64,000 nt of DNA. Origin: BS750m-G62 sp964577175 (GTDB lineage: Bacteria > Planctomycetota > Phycisphaerae > FEN-1346). Below are positions 24,076 through 32,454 of this stretch, piece after piece (within the stretch, counting starts at the first letter, position 1; the number at the start of each line of letters is the position of its first letter). The translations under genes and the position numbers were made by a program. Below the pieces are notes generated by a model that was given only the letters and a program-made list of their open reading frames with translations, had not been told where the DNA came from and made no database searches. The stretch lies in NCBI GenBank assembly GCA_964577175.1, contig CAZNYC010000002.1, positions 40,631 through 104,630 on the forward strand, read 5' to 3'.

Positions 24076-24962
24076 ACGAACTGGTCGTCATCAGCGGCAA
24101 GGGCGGCACCGGCAAGACGAGCCTGGTGGCATCGCTCGCCGTTTTGGCCGAGGGCACCGTCCTGGCGGACTGCGACGTCGACGCCGCCGACCTGCACCTC
24201 GTCATGGCCCCGGAGATTCAGCGCCGCGAGACGTTCGTCAGCGGCCGCGAGGCCGTCATCCGGCAGGACGACTGCACGGGGTGCGGCAGGTGCCTGGCGC
24301 GGTGCCGGTTCGACGCCATCGTCCGGACCGACAGCGCCGACGGCCCGCGGTTCCGCGTGGACCCGGCGGCGTGCGAGGGGTGCGGCGTGTGCGTCCGCTT
24401 CTGCCCGGAGGGCGCCATCGACTTCCCCGAATGCGAGTGCGGCGAGTGGTTCATCAGCGAGTCGCGGCACGGGCCGATGGTGCACGCGCGGCTGGCGATC
24501 GGGGCGGAGAACTCCGGCAAACTCGTGACCCTCGTCCGCCAGCACGCCCGCCAGGTGGCCGGGGCCCACGGCTTCGACCCGATCCTCATCGACGGGCCGC
24601 CCGGCATCGGGTGCCCCGTGATTGCCGCCATCACGGGGGCCTCGTTCGTCGTCGTGGCGACCGAGCCGACGCGGTCCGGGCAGCACGACTTCGAGCGCGT
24701 GGTGGGCGTGGCGCGGTACTTCGACGTGCCCGCCGCCGTCTGCGTCAACAAGTGGGATCTGAACCCCGACCTGGCCGACGCCATCGAGGCCCGCGCCCGC
24801 GGCCTCGGGCTCGACGTCCTCGGCCGCGTCCGCTACGATAAGACGGTGACCGAGGCGCAGGTCCGGGGCCGGGCCGTCGTGGAAGTGAACCACAGCCCCG
24901 TCGCCGACGATATTCGAACCGTGTGGGAGCAACTATGTCAGCGCCACCAACCGAAGGAATGA
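24072..24962 (+). CDS. MinD/Mrp-like P-loop ATPase with inserted 2x[4Fe-4S] ferredoxin domain (second)
   Basis: 296 residues, same architecture as the first copy: SGKGGTGKTSLVASLA at ~8-23, the ferredoxin insertion with CTGCGRCLARCRFDAI and CEGCGVCVRFCPEGAI at ~74-120, followed by ECECGEW with two more Cys, then LIDGPPGIGCPVIAAI and ATEPTRSGQHDFERVV. Two such ATPases side by side parallel the paired DVU2103/DVU2104 of the orp2 operon and may work as a heterodimer. The 3' end overlaps the Mrp gene by 28 bases. Confidence 0.93.
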   Translation: MNELVVISGKGGTGKTSLVASLAVLAEGTVLADCDVDAADLHLVMAPEIQRRETFVSGREAVIRQDDCTGCGRCLARCRFDAIVRTDSADGPRFRVDPAACEGCGVCVRFCPEGAIDFPECECGEWFISESRHGPMVHARLAIGAENSGKLVTLVRQHARQVAGAHGFDPILIDGPPGIGCPVIAAITGASFVVVATEPTRSGQHDFERVVGVARYFDVPAAVCVNKWDLNPDLADAIEARARGLGLDVLGRVRYDKTVTEAQVRGRAVVEVNHSPVADDIRTVWEQLCQRHQPKE

Positions 24963-26215
24963 AGCAGGACGCCGGCCCGAAAACGGGTGCGGCCGCCGGC
25001 CCGCCGGACCCCGCCCGGGAGCGCGAGCGGCAGCAGCAGGCCCTCGCGGACCGCCTCTCCCGCATCCGCCACAAGGTGATGGTCCTCTCGGGCAAGGGCG
25101 GCGTGGGCAAGAGCACCGTGGCCGTCAACATCGCCCGGGCCCTGGCCGACGCCGGCCGCCGCGTCGGCCTGCTCGACGTGGACGTGCACGGCCCCAGCGT
25201 GCCGCGCATGCTCGGCCTCCAGGGGCAGGGGGTCCAACTCCAGAACGAAACGATCGTGCCCGTGACGGCGGCGGGGCTGAAGGTCCTGTCGCTGGGCTTC
25301 ATGCTGCCGGAGCGCGACGCCCCCGTCATCTGGCGCGGGCCGATGAAGATGAACGTCATCCGCCAGTTCCTGTCGGACACCGCCTGGGGCGACCTGGATT
25401 ACCTGGTCATCGATTCGCCGCCCGGCACCGGCGACGAGCCGCTCTCGGTGGCCCAGTTGGTCGAGGGGGCCGACGGGGCGGTCCTCGTCACCACGCCGCA
25501 GGAGGTGGCCCTGGCCGACGTGCGGAAATCCATCAACTTCTGCCGCCAACTCGGGCTGCCCGTGCTCGGCGTGGTCGAGAACATGAGCGGGTTCGCGTGC
25601 CCGGCGTGCGGCGAGGTGACGGACCTGTTCGGCGCCGGCGGGGGCGAGCGGATGGCCGCCGAGATGGGCGTCCCCTTCCTCGGCCGCGTGCCCATCGACC
25701 CGAAGGTCGTCGAGGCGTGCGACGCCGGTAAGCCCGTTGTCCTGCCGGGGGCCGAGGGGGCGACCGTCCGGGCGTTCGAGGCGATCGTCGCCCCGCTGCT
25801 CGCCCTCGATGCCGGCGCCGCGGCCGTGGACACGGTCGATGAGACTTCACCCGCAACCGATGAGGAGACACAGACGATGCGTATCGCCATTCCGTTGGCC
25901 GAGGGCAAACTCGCCACGCACTTCGGCCACTGCCGGGAGTTCGCCCTCGTGGACGTCGATGCCGCGAACGGCACCATCGAAAAGACCGAGACGGCCGAGC
26001 CGCCGCCCCATGAGCCGGGGGTTCTGCCCAAGTGGCTGGCCGGCCAGGGGGCCGAGATCATCATCGCGGGCGGCATGGGCCGGCGGGCCCAGGACCTCTT
26101 CGCCGAACACGGTATCCAGACGATCGTCGGGGCGCCGTCGCAGGCGCCGGAGGACCTCGTGGCCGCCTACGTCGCCGGCACGCTTCAGACCGGCGACAAC
26201 CTCTGCGACCATTGA
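24935..26215 (+). CDS. Mrp/NBP35-type Fe-S carrier ATPase fused to a C-terminal DIMCB domain
   Basis: 426 residues. The Mrp part (1-~290) has Walker A SGKGGVGKST, DVDVHGPSVPRMLG, DSPPGTGDEPLS and the cluster-binding CPAC in ENMSGFACPACG. After a linker (~290-313) a complete NifX-like DIMCB domain follows (MRIAIPLAEGKLATHFGHCR, then GGMGRRAQDLFAEHGIQTIV). DVU2109 of the Desulfovibrio orp1 operon is the comparable MTH1175-type protein. A good ribosome binding site (GAGGAGA at 25862-25868) and ATG 25877 lie exactly at the domain junction, so the DIMCB domain may also be made alone. ATG 24935 is supported by GGGAG upstream. Confidence 0.92.
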   Translation: MSAPPTEGMKQDAGPKTGAAAGPPDPARERERQQQALADRLSRIRHKVMVLSGKGGVGKSTVAVNIARALADAGRRVGLLDVDVHGPSVPRMLGLQGQGVQLQNETIVPVTAAGLKVLSLGFMLPERDAPVIWRGPMKMNVIRQFLSDTAWGDLDYLVIDSPPGTGDEPLSVAQLVEGADGAVLVTTPQEVALADVRKSINFCRQLGLPVLGVVENMSGFACPACGEVTDLFGAGGGERMAAEMGVPFLGRVPIDPKVVEACDAGKPVVLPGAEGATVRAFEAIVAPLLALDAGAAAVDTVDETSPATDEETQTMRIAIPLAEGKLATHFGHCREFALVDVDAANGTIEKTETAEPPPHEPGVLPKWLAGQGAEIIIAGGMGRRAQDLFAEHGIQTIVGAPSQAPEDLVAAYVAGTLQTGDNLCDH

Positions 26216-26297
26216 ATGATGGTGCGCGGTGCGGCGAGCGCCCGGCGAATCTCCCGGCCGGACAAGCCGGCCGGGCCACACAACGATAACGCGTACC

Positions 26298-27164
26298 ATG
26301 GCCCCATCGCCCATGAACCTGCCCGTCGTCGAGCACGTCGCCGTCCTCGTGGTCGTCGATAACACGACCGAGCGGCGGGACCTCCTGGGCGAGCACGGCC
26401 TCTCGCTGTGGGTGGAGGCCGACCAGGCCCGTCTGCTGCTCGACACGGGACAGGGCGAGGCCCTGGCGCACAACGCCGACCGCCTCGGCCTGCCGCTCGC
26501 CGACGCCGACGCCGTCGTCCTCAGCCACGGCCACTACGACCACGCGGGCGGCCTGCCGTTTGCGTTGGACCGGGCGGAGGCGGCACGGGTGTTCGCCCAC
26601 CCTGCGGCCCTGGAGCCGTGCTTCAGCCGGGGCGATGCCCCGCCGCACCGGGCCATCGGCGTGGGTGAGGAGGCCGCGGCCGTCCTTCGCGGCCGGGAAG
26701 GACGCGTCACCTGGACCGAGGGCCCCACCGAAGTCGTGCCCGGCGTCTGGGTGACGGGCGAGATTCCGCGCCGCACCCCGTTCGAGGACCCCGGCGGCGA
26801 CTTCTACACCGACCCCGACTGCCGCACGCCCGGCGCCGTCCCCGACGACCAGGCCGTCTTCCTCCGGACGGACCGCGGCCTGGTGGTCCTGTGCGGCTGC
26901 GCGCACGCCGGTCTCGTCAACACGCTGGACTACGTGACGGACCTGGCCGGCATCCGCGAGGTGTACGCCGTCCTCGGCGGCCTGCACCTGGGGCGGGCGA
27001 CCCCCGAGCGCCTCGAGCGGACCGCCGAGGCCGTCGACCGGTACGGCGTCCAGGTGCTGGGCCCGGGCCACTGCACGGGGCCGGAGGCGGTCCGCTTCTT
27101 CGCCTGCCGCTTCCCGGACGCGTGCGTCGGCTGCGGGGCGGGCACGTGGTTCGCCCTGACGTGA
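26298..27164 (+). CDS. metallo-beta-lactamase fold hydrolase
   Basis: 288 residues with the HxHxDH metal site in LSHGHYDHAGG near residue 75, later ligand regions CGCAHAG, LGGLHLG and GPGHCTG, and a C-terminal CxxC (ACVGCGAG). It resembles the subfamily annotated as 7,8-dihydropterin-6-methyl-4-(beta-D-ribofuranosyl)-aminobenzene-5'-phosphate synthase, frequent beside DIMCB and Mrp genes in anaerobes. The substrate is unknown. It lies 82 bases after the Mrp fusion, behind a short GGCCGGACAAGCCGGCC hairpin, so it may be transcribed with the cluster. A second possible ATG is at 26313. Confidence 0.88.
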   Translation: MAPSPMNLPVVEHVAVLVVVDNTTERRDLLGEHGLSLWVEADQARLLLDTGQGEALAHNADRLGLPLADADAVVLSHGHYDHAGGLPFALDRAEAARVFAHPAALEPCFSRGDAPPHRAIGVGEEAAAVLRGREGRVTWTEGPTEVVPGVWVTGEIPRRTPFEDPGGDFYTDPDCRTPGAVPDDQAVFLRTDRGLVVLCGCAHAGLVNTLDYVTDLAGIREVYAVLGGLHLGRATPERLERTAEAVDRYGVQVLGPGHCTGPEAVRFFACRFPDACVGCGAGTWFALT

Positions 27165-27257
27165 GGCGGCCGTGCGGTTCGCGTTTCCCTTGGCGGCGCG
27201 GGCGCGGGGTGGTATGCTGGTTCCGGGCCCTGTTCATGTCCAAGAAGGGAGACTCTC

Positions 27258-28655
27258 ATGCGTCGAGCGGCGCGAGCGACGGTGTTGGTGGCGATGGTTA
27301 CGACGGTCCTCCTGCCGGCGGTCGCGGGGGCGGAGAACGCCGACCGCATCCGGCCGTGGCCGAAGAACCCGTACTACTGGCAATACAAGGGCGAGCCCGT
27401 GCTCCTGTTGGGCGGGTCGGTCGAGGACAACCTGTTCCAGATTCCGAACCTGGCGGAGCACCTCGACACGCTCGCGGCCTGCGGCGGGAACTACGTCCGC
27501 TGCACGATGAGTTGGCGCGACGAGGGCAACGTCCCGCCCTTCGTCCGCAAGGGCAACCAGTTCGACCTGGCACAGCCGAATCCCGAGTTCTGGAAGCGGT
27601 TCGAGCGGTTCCTGGCCGAGACGGCCCGCCGCGACGTCATCGTCCAGATCGAGGTATGGGCCACCTTCGATTACTATCGCGACAACTGGGACCGCAACCC
27701 GTTCAACCCGAAGCACAACGTCAACTACACGGCCGGTGAATCCGGCCTGCCGCTCGTCGTCAAGACCCATCCGGTGCGGACGGAGAACGACTTCTTCCGC
27801 TCGGCACCCGGGGCGAAGGACCTGAAGGCGGTGCGGACGTACCAGGAGGCGTTCGTCGCGAAACTCCTCTCGTATTCCCTGCCGCACGGCCACGTCCTGT
27901 ATTGCATGGACAATGAGACAAGCGTGACGCCCACGTGGGGCGCGTACTGGGCGGAGTTCATCCGCAGGAAGGCGAAGGCCGCCGGCCGGCAGGTCGAGGT
28001 CACCGAGATGTGGGACAAGTGGGACCTCGCCCATCCGCAGCACAACGCCACGTTCGATCATCCCGAAACGTACTCGTTCGTGGATATTTCTCAGAACAAC
28101 CACAACAAGGGCGAGCGGCACTACGCGAACGCCCTCGCGCAGCGGCGGCGCATCGCCGACGCCGTCCGCCCGATGAACAACGTCAAGATCTACGGGGCCG
28201 ACGGCGGCAAGTACGGCGCCACCCGCGACGCCGTCGAACGGTTCTGGCGGAACGTCTTCGCGGGGTGCGCCTCGGCCCGGTTCCATCGGCCCGACAGCGG
28301 CATCGGCCTCTCGGCGCTCGCGCAGCGGATGATCCGGGCGGCCCGCGACGTGACCGGGGCCGTGCCGCCGTTCGCGGGCGCCCCGCGGCCGGACCTGCTG
28401 GGCGACCGCGAGGCGGGCGAGGCCTTCTGCCTGGCCGAACCGGGCCGGGCCTGCGCGGTCTATTTCCCGCGCGGCGGCAAGGTGACGCTCGACGCCTCGG
28501 CCGCGGGCGGCGCCCCGCTCCGCCTCCGCTGGTACGACATCGACGGCGGCACGTGGCGCAAAGGGCAGAACGTGACGGCCGCCGGGCCGCTCGTCCTCCA
28601 GGCGCCGGGCAAGGGGCAGTGGGCGGCGGTGATCCGCGGATCGAAGGGCAACTGA
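27258..28655 (+). CDS. secreted glycoside-hydrolase-like TIM-barrel protein (DUF4038-like)
   Basis: 465 residues with a signal peptide (~1-25, TVLVAMVTTVLLPAVAGA). The mature part has WPKNPYYWQYKGEPVLLLGG and ACGGNYVRCTMSW, typical of DUF4038/apiosidase-like barrels, with acidic candidates in IEVWATFDYY and YCMDNETS. The C-terminal ~80 residues (GGKVTLDASAAGGAPLRLRW, WAAVIRGSKG) look like the collagen-binding-type beta domain often found there. It probably acts on polysaccharide in the periplasm or outside; no substrate can be named. GGGAG precedes ATG 27258. No partner genes are nearby. Confidence 0.7.
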   Translation: MRRAARATVLVAMVTTVLLPAVAGAENADRIRPWPKNPYYWQYKGEPVLLLGGSVEDNLFQIPNLAEHLDTLAACGGNYVRCTMSWRDEGNVPPFVRKGNQFDLAQPNPEFWKRFERFLAETARRDVIVQIEVWATFDYYRDNWDRNPFNPKHNVNYTAGESGLPLVVKTHPVRTENDFFRSAPGAKDLKAVRTYQEAFVAKLLSYSLPHGHVLYCMDNETSVTPTWGAYWAEFIRRKAKAAGRQVEVTEMWDKWDLAHPQHNATFDHPETYSFVDISQNNHNKGERHYANALAQRRRIADAVRPMNNVKIYGADGGKYGATRDAVERFWRNVFAGCASARFHRPDSGIGLSALAQRMIRAARDVTGAVPPFAGAPRPDLLGDREAGEAFCLAEPGRACAVYFPRGGKVTLDASAAGGAPLRLRWYDIDGGTWRKGQNVTAAGPLVLQAPGKGQWAAVIRGSKGN

Positions 28656-28883
28656 AGCCCGCAGCGATCGCCGCCGGGGGTGCCACGGCCGGCTGGCCCG
28701 GCCGGGGAGCGATATCGACCCGGCTGGACACGCCAACCGGGTCACACACACGCGGCGTGTGCCCCTCGACGTCGCTCGGGCCAGGCTCCAGACCCGCCGC
28801 GCTACTCCGGAATCGCCCCATCAAGCCCCTGGCCGCCCAAGCGCCGAGGCCGAGGCCCTTTCCTCCCGGTAATGGGCGTTGAA

Positions 28884-28925
28884 CCAAAGAAAAGGGCGCG
28901 GTGGGTAGCCGGACCCACCGCGCCC
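28884..28925 (-). terminator. intrinsic terminator after fliS
   Basis: On the minus strand a 13-bp stem (28925-28913 with 28906-28894, arms GGGCGCGGTGGGT) with a six-base loop is followed by TTTTCTTTGG. It closes the fliC-fliD-fliS end of the flagellar region. The stem has the sequence of the common palindromic repeat, so a repeat seems to serve as terminator. The rest of 28656-28883 holds repeat-like GC-rich sequence and no gene. Confidence 0.85.
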
Positions 28926-28944
28926 GGATTCGGCGCGAGGGCGT

Positions 28945-29307
28945 TCAATCCGTAACGGCCTTCCATCCCTCATTCAGGTCCTTCAGGCAATCGATGACGT
29001 CCTGGATACGCTGCTCGTCGCGGTGGGCGTTGGCCTCGTTCAGGTGTCGGATCATGAAGTGGTAGAGGCGTCGGAGGTTCTGGGCGATCTCGCCGCCCTG
29101 CTCCATGTCGAGGCAGGCATCGAGTTCGTTGATGATCGCCAGGGCCTTGTTGATAAAGGTGCCTTTCTCGGCGAAGTGGCCGGCCGCCAGTTCGCGCTTG
29201 GCTTGCTGGAGGAATTTGATGGCGCCGTCGTACAGCAGGACGACCAGTCGGCCGCGCGTCTGCGTGGCGACGGCGTTTTCCTGGTAGGTGCGGATGCCGC
29301 CGTTCAT
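28945..29307 (-). CDS. fliS: flagellar export chaperone FliS
   Basis: 120-residue helical FliS, cytoplasmic chaperone of flagellin. It has the conserved N-terminal TYQENAVATQTRGRLVVLLY, the AIKFLQQAK helix and the C-terminal LYHFMIRHLNEANAHRDEQR. It lies 19 bases behind fliD and is followed by a terminator, so it is the last gene of the filament unit. Confidence 0.95.
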   Translation of the reverse strand: MNGGIRTYQENAVATQTRGRLVVLLYDGAIKFLQQAKRELAAGHFAEKGTFINKALAIINELDACLDMEQGGEIAQNLRRLYHFMIRHLNEANAHRDEQRIQDVIDCLKDLNEGWKAVTD

Positions 29308-29326
29308 CGGGGAAGTCCTTTCTGCC

Positions 29327-30991
29327 CTATGGGGCGCTGGTGAAAAGCGAACTCAACGCGCTCTGCTGGGCCTGGAGCCGCGCGAGCGTGCTCTCCAGAC
29401 GCGCGAAACGCTGGCGCAGCCGCTGCTCCATCGCGTCGAGGCGGTGCTCCTGGCGCTCGATGCTGTTTTCGATCGAGTCCAGCGTACTGTCGCAACGCTC
29501 GTCGACGTTGGCCAGCGGGCCGTCGAGCGGGTCGAGCAGGTCGTCGAGGGTCTCGTACATGCGGCCGCCGAGGCCTTGCCGCACGCGCACCGCGGCCGTC
29601 ACCGTCCCCGTGTCGCTGTAGTCGGCAACGACGCGGAGCGCGGCCTCTGGGTGGTCGTTACCGCCGACGATGGTGTCGCCGTCGATGGTGGCGTCGCGCC
29701 AGGCGCTGTCGTCCTCGTCGGCTCCCTTGATACGGGCGGAGACGAGGACGCCGGCGTCGAAGGTGGCTTCGACGTCGTAGGTGCCGGCCTCGGTGGCGGA
29801 GGTGGCGCCGTAGAAGGAGAGGACGTCGGAGTCGCTCGTGCCGCTGCGGTCGGCGCCGAAGAGGTTCAGCACGCCGAGGTAATCGTCTGCCAGGGCGTCG
29901 TCGAACGTTTCCTCGTCCAGTTCCAGCGTGCCGTACCGGTCTACCGAGAGGCCGATCTGGCCGGCCAGGGTGTAGGGGTCGGTGCCGTCCAGGAAGCCCG
30001 GGGCGGCTTCGATGATCGGCAGGCGGGTGAGGTACCGGACGTGGGTGGTGGTATATTCGCCCATCAGGACGCCCGCCTCGCCGGTCGCCTCGTCGTAGGC
30101 GGTCTGCTCCTGGATGTAATCGGTGGCGGCGTTGTAGGCCTGGACGAAGGCGCCCACCTTCTCTTTGAGGCCTCCGGTGTCGCGGTTGATGCTGATGCGG
30201 ACGGTCTCGCCGACGTCCGTGGCCGCGTGCACGTGCAGCGTGACACCGGGCAGAATGTCGTTGATGGTGTTGGTGCTGCGGGTGATCCAGTCGCCGTCGG
30301 GGTACCCGTCGATGCGGACCTGGGCGTCCTGGGCGGACTGGGTCTCGGTAAACGTGGCGGTGCGGAAGTCGAGGGTTCCGTTCGTGCCGTCGAGGGTGGT
30401 CTGGGCGTCTTCGATGGTGACGGCGTAATCGGCCCCCGTGTCGTTGCCGCCGAGGACGAGGTGGTAGACCTGGCCTGCGCCGGCGTCGTATTCCAGGAGG
30501 CTGGCGGTGACGCCGGGGTTGCCGGCGTCGTTGTTGATGAGGTCGCGGAGGTCCTCGAGGGTGGTCTCGGCGGTGGTCTGGACGGTGCGGGTGGTGCCGT
30601 TGTAGGTGTACACGAAGGCGCCCTCGCCGACGAGGGTTTCGAGGTCGGCCTGGCCGTCATGGACCTGGCGTTCGGCGGAGGCGAGGCGGTTGATGACGAC
30701 GTCGTGGGCGCCTTCGCCGGCGCCGGGGCCGGCCTCCAGGGTAAGGGAGTCGGTGTCGTTCGAGGTGGTGGTGTAGGCCCGGAGGTCGGCGGTGGTGCGG
30801 ATGTCTTCGACGGCGGTCTGAAGGGCGTCGAGGCGGGTCCGGAGGGTGCCGAAGGCGTCTTGTTTGGCGGTCCACTCCGTCCGGCGGACACGGAGGCGAT
30901 TCAGCGTGCCGCTGGAGGCCGAGACGAGTTGCTGGACGATGGCGTCGGTGTCGATGCCGGTCTGGAGTCCGGACAGGCTGATGGTGGACAT
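29327..30991 (-). CDS. fliD: flagellar filament capping protein FliD
   Basis: 554-residue hook-associated protein 2. The N-terminal FliD domain (ISLSGLQTGIDTDAIVQQLV at ~4-23) and C-terminal coiled coil (DSTLDSIENSIERQEHRLDA, LARLQAQQSALSSLF) are typical; the middle (~90-440) is an Asp/Thr-rich beta region. It is secreted and caps the growing filament. GGGGGGATGCC upstream of ATG 30991 serves as ribosome binding site. It lies 105 bases behind flagellin, with a hairpin between. Confidence 0.95.
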   Translation of the reverse strand: MSTISLSGLQTGIDTDAIVQQLVSASSGTLNRLRVRRTEWTAKQDAFGTLRTRLDALQTAVEDIRTTADLRAYTTTSNDTDSLTLEAGPGAGEGAHDVVINRLASAERQVHDGQADLETLVGEGAFVYTYNGTTRTVQTTAETTLEDLRDLINNDAGNPGVTASLLEYDAGAGQVYHLVLGGNDTGADYAVTIEDAQTTLDGTNGTLDFRTATFTETQSAQDAQVRIDGYPDGDWITRSTNTINDILPGVTLHVHAATDVGETVRISINRDTGGLKEKVGAFVQAYNAATDYIQEQTAYDEATGEAGVLMGEYTTTHVRYLTRLPIIEAAPGFLDGTDPYTLAGQIGLSVDRYGTLELDEETFDDALADDYLGVLNLFGADRSGTSDSDVLSFYGATSATEAGTYDVEATFDAGVLVSARIKGADEDDSAWRDATIDGDTIVGGNDHPEAALRVVADYSDTGTVTAAVRVRQGLGGRMYETLDDLLDPLDGPLANVDERCDSTLDSIENSIERQEHRLDAMEQRLRQRFARLESTLARLQAQQSALSSLFTSAP

Positions 30992-31032
30992 GGCATCCCC
31001 CCTGGGCCTTCGCCCGCGCTCGCGTGAGGGGA

Positions 31033-31080
31033 AGGCGGCCTCGTCTCGCCGCGGAGGGTGGTGGACGGACGAGGCCGCCT
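31033..31080 (-). terminator. hairpin between flagellin and fliD
   Basis: A 13-bp stem (AGGCGGCCTCGTC with GACGAGGCCGCCT, loop 22) directly after the flagellin stop, without a T-run. It may stabilise the fliC message and let only part of transcription pass into fliD. Confidence 0.5.
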
Positions 31081-31096
31081 CCGCTTAAACGGCCGG

Positions 31097-31924
31097 TTAC
31101 TGCAGCAGCGACAGCGCCAGCGACGGCATGGTGTTGGCCTGGGCGAGCATGGCGACGCCGGCCTGGGCCAGGACCTGGTTGCGGGTCAGTTTGGTCATTT
31201 CGGTGGCGGTGTCGACGTCGGAGATGCGGCTTTCGGCGGAACTGAGGTTCTCGGCCTGGATGTTGAGCGTGTCGATGGTGTTCTGGAGCCGGTTCATCTT
31301 GGCGCCGAAGGCGGCCCGGGCGCTGTCCTTGGTCTCGATGGCCGTGGCCACCGCCGTCATGGCGGACTGGGCGCCCGCGACGGTCGAGATGTCGAGGCTG
31401 TCGACGCTGAGGCCGGTCTTGGAGACGTCGACCTTGCTGAGTTCGATGTAGTCGACGTTGGCCGTCGAGCCGGCACCGACCTGGACGTTGACGGCCGAGC
31501 CCGCGCTGTCGTTGAGCATCGCGATGCTGTTGAACTTGGTGGACTGGGCGATGCGGTCGATCTCGTTGACCATTTCCTGGAATTCGTCGTCCATCAGGCC
31601 GCGCTGCGTGGCGGTGTAGGTGCCGGTGGCGGCCTGCTCGGCGAGTTCCTTCATACGGACGAGGGCCTCGTCGATGACCTGCATGGCCCCCTCGGCGGTC
31701 TGCAGCATGCTGACGCCGTCCTGGGCGTTCTTGGCCCCCTGCCTCAGGACGGCGATGTCCGCCCGCATGAGTTCGCGGACGGCCAGGCCGGCCGCATCGT
31801 CCGCCGCGCTGTTGATGCGCAGGCCGGACGAGAGCCGTTCCACCGACTTGGCCAGTGAGTCGTACGACGTGGCCAGGTGGCGGGCCGCATTCTGCGACAT
31901 CAGGTTGTTCTTAATCGCAAGCAT
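31097..31924 (-). CDS. fliC: flagellin
   Basis: 275-residue short flagellin with only the conserved D0/D1 parts: N-terminal NLMSQNAARHLATSYDSLAK and ERLSSGLRINSAADDAAGLA, and C-terminal AESRISDVDTATEMTKLTRN followed by the LAQAGVAMLAQANTMPSLAL end. The central ~100 residues form a minimal D1 extension with no D2/D3, giving a thin filament. AAAGGGAGA precedes the ATG. A sigma28 promoter is present 115 bases upstream. Only one flagellin gene is in the window. Confidence 0.97.
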   Translation of the reverse strand: MLAIKNNLMSQNAARHLATSYDSLAKSVERLSSGLRINSAADDAAGLAVRELMRADIAVLRQGAKNAQDGVSMLQTAEGAMQVIDEALVRMKELAEQAATGTYTATQRGLMDDEFQEMVNEIDRIAQSTKFNSIAMLNDSAGSAVNVQVGAGSTANVDYIELSKVDVSKTGLSVDSLDISTVAGAQSAMTAVATAIETKDSARAAFGAKMNRLQNTIDTLNIQAENLSSAESRISDVDTATEMTKLTRNQVLAQAGVAMLAQANTMPSLALSLLQ

Positions 31925-32038
31925 GATTGACTCTCCCTTTCACCAGATCGAAGTTCTGTTCGTGCGAGCCCCAGCAGCCCACACCTCTTACACGGGACGG
32001 CGTCGGCAGCCCCCTGGCCGCCACCCTTCGGAGTACCA

Positions 32039-32065
32039 TTATCGATGGCGTGAAACGATACTTTA
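32039..32065 (-). promoter_or_regulatory. sigma28 (FliA) promoter of flagellin
   Basis: On the minus strand TAAA (32065-32062), 15 bases, then ATCGATAA (32046-32039). The consensus is TAAA-N15-GCCGATAA; six of the eight -10 bases agree and the spacing is exact. The predicted start leaves a leader of about 108 bases before the fliC ATG. Confidence 0.85.
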
Positions 32066-32149
32066 GGATTTTCAGCGAATCGGTTCCGGGCTGCGGAAGG
32101 GGCCGCGGCGCCCGTGCGCTGCGGCAGGTGAGGCGGAGAGGGAGCCGGC

Positions 32150-32197
32150 GCAAAAGGAAGGCGGCCGAGCACCCCTTATGATGGGCCTCGGCCGCCT
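32150..32197 (-). terminator. hairpin with T-rich tail downstream of the flgM-like gene
   Basis: Stem AAGGCGGCCGAG/CTCGGCCGCCT followed on the minus strand by TTCCTTTTGC. It separates the flgM-like transcript from the flagellin promoter. Confidence 0.65.
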
Positions 32198-32244
32198 CAG
32201 GGCCGTCTACGTGGGACTCGCTTCTAACGCTCCAACGCTCCGTC

Positions 32245-32353
32245 GGCCATTTGCGCGGTGGGTCGGAGCCTGTGCCGACCGGAGCGGAGGGGCACCCACC
32301 CCGCTCGAAACGGCCTTTTCAGGGCTGCGCGGCGGGTGCGGAGACCCGCCGCG
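32245..32353. repeat. two-hairpin palindromic repeat unit
   Basis: GCGGTGGGTCGGAGCCTG... (32245-32314) plus GCGGCGGGTGCGGAGACCC (32326-32353), in the 526-base stretch between the flagellin and flgM-like genes. That stretch holds only repeats, a terminator and the flagellin promoter. Confidence 0.75.
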
Positions 32354-32378
32354 CACAAGTTAGCGTTGTCGTGCGAAG

Positions 32379-32454
32379 CGCCTGTCCGAATACCCCCTCG
32401 TCGGCCCGAGGCCGCAGCCGGCCGAAGCCAGAGGGTGATTCGGATAGGCTCTAA
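32379..32454. repeat. 76-bp inverted-repeat element abutting the flgM-like stop codon
   Basis: Ends GCGCCTGTCCGAAT and ATTCGGATAGGCTC pair at 12 of 14 positions, with inner CCCCCTCG/GAGGGTG arms. The element overlaps the stop codon of the flgM-like gene and looks like a MITE inserted at its end. Confidence 0.6.
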
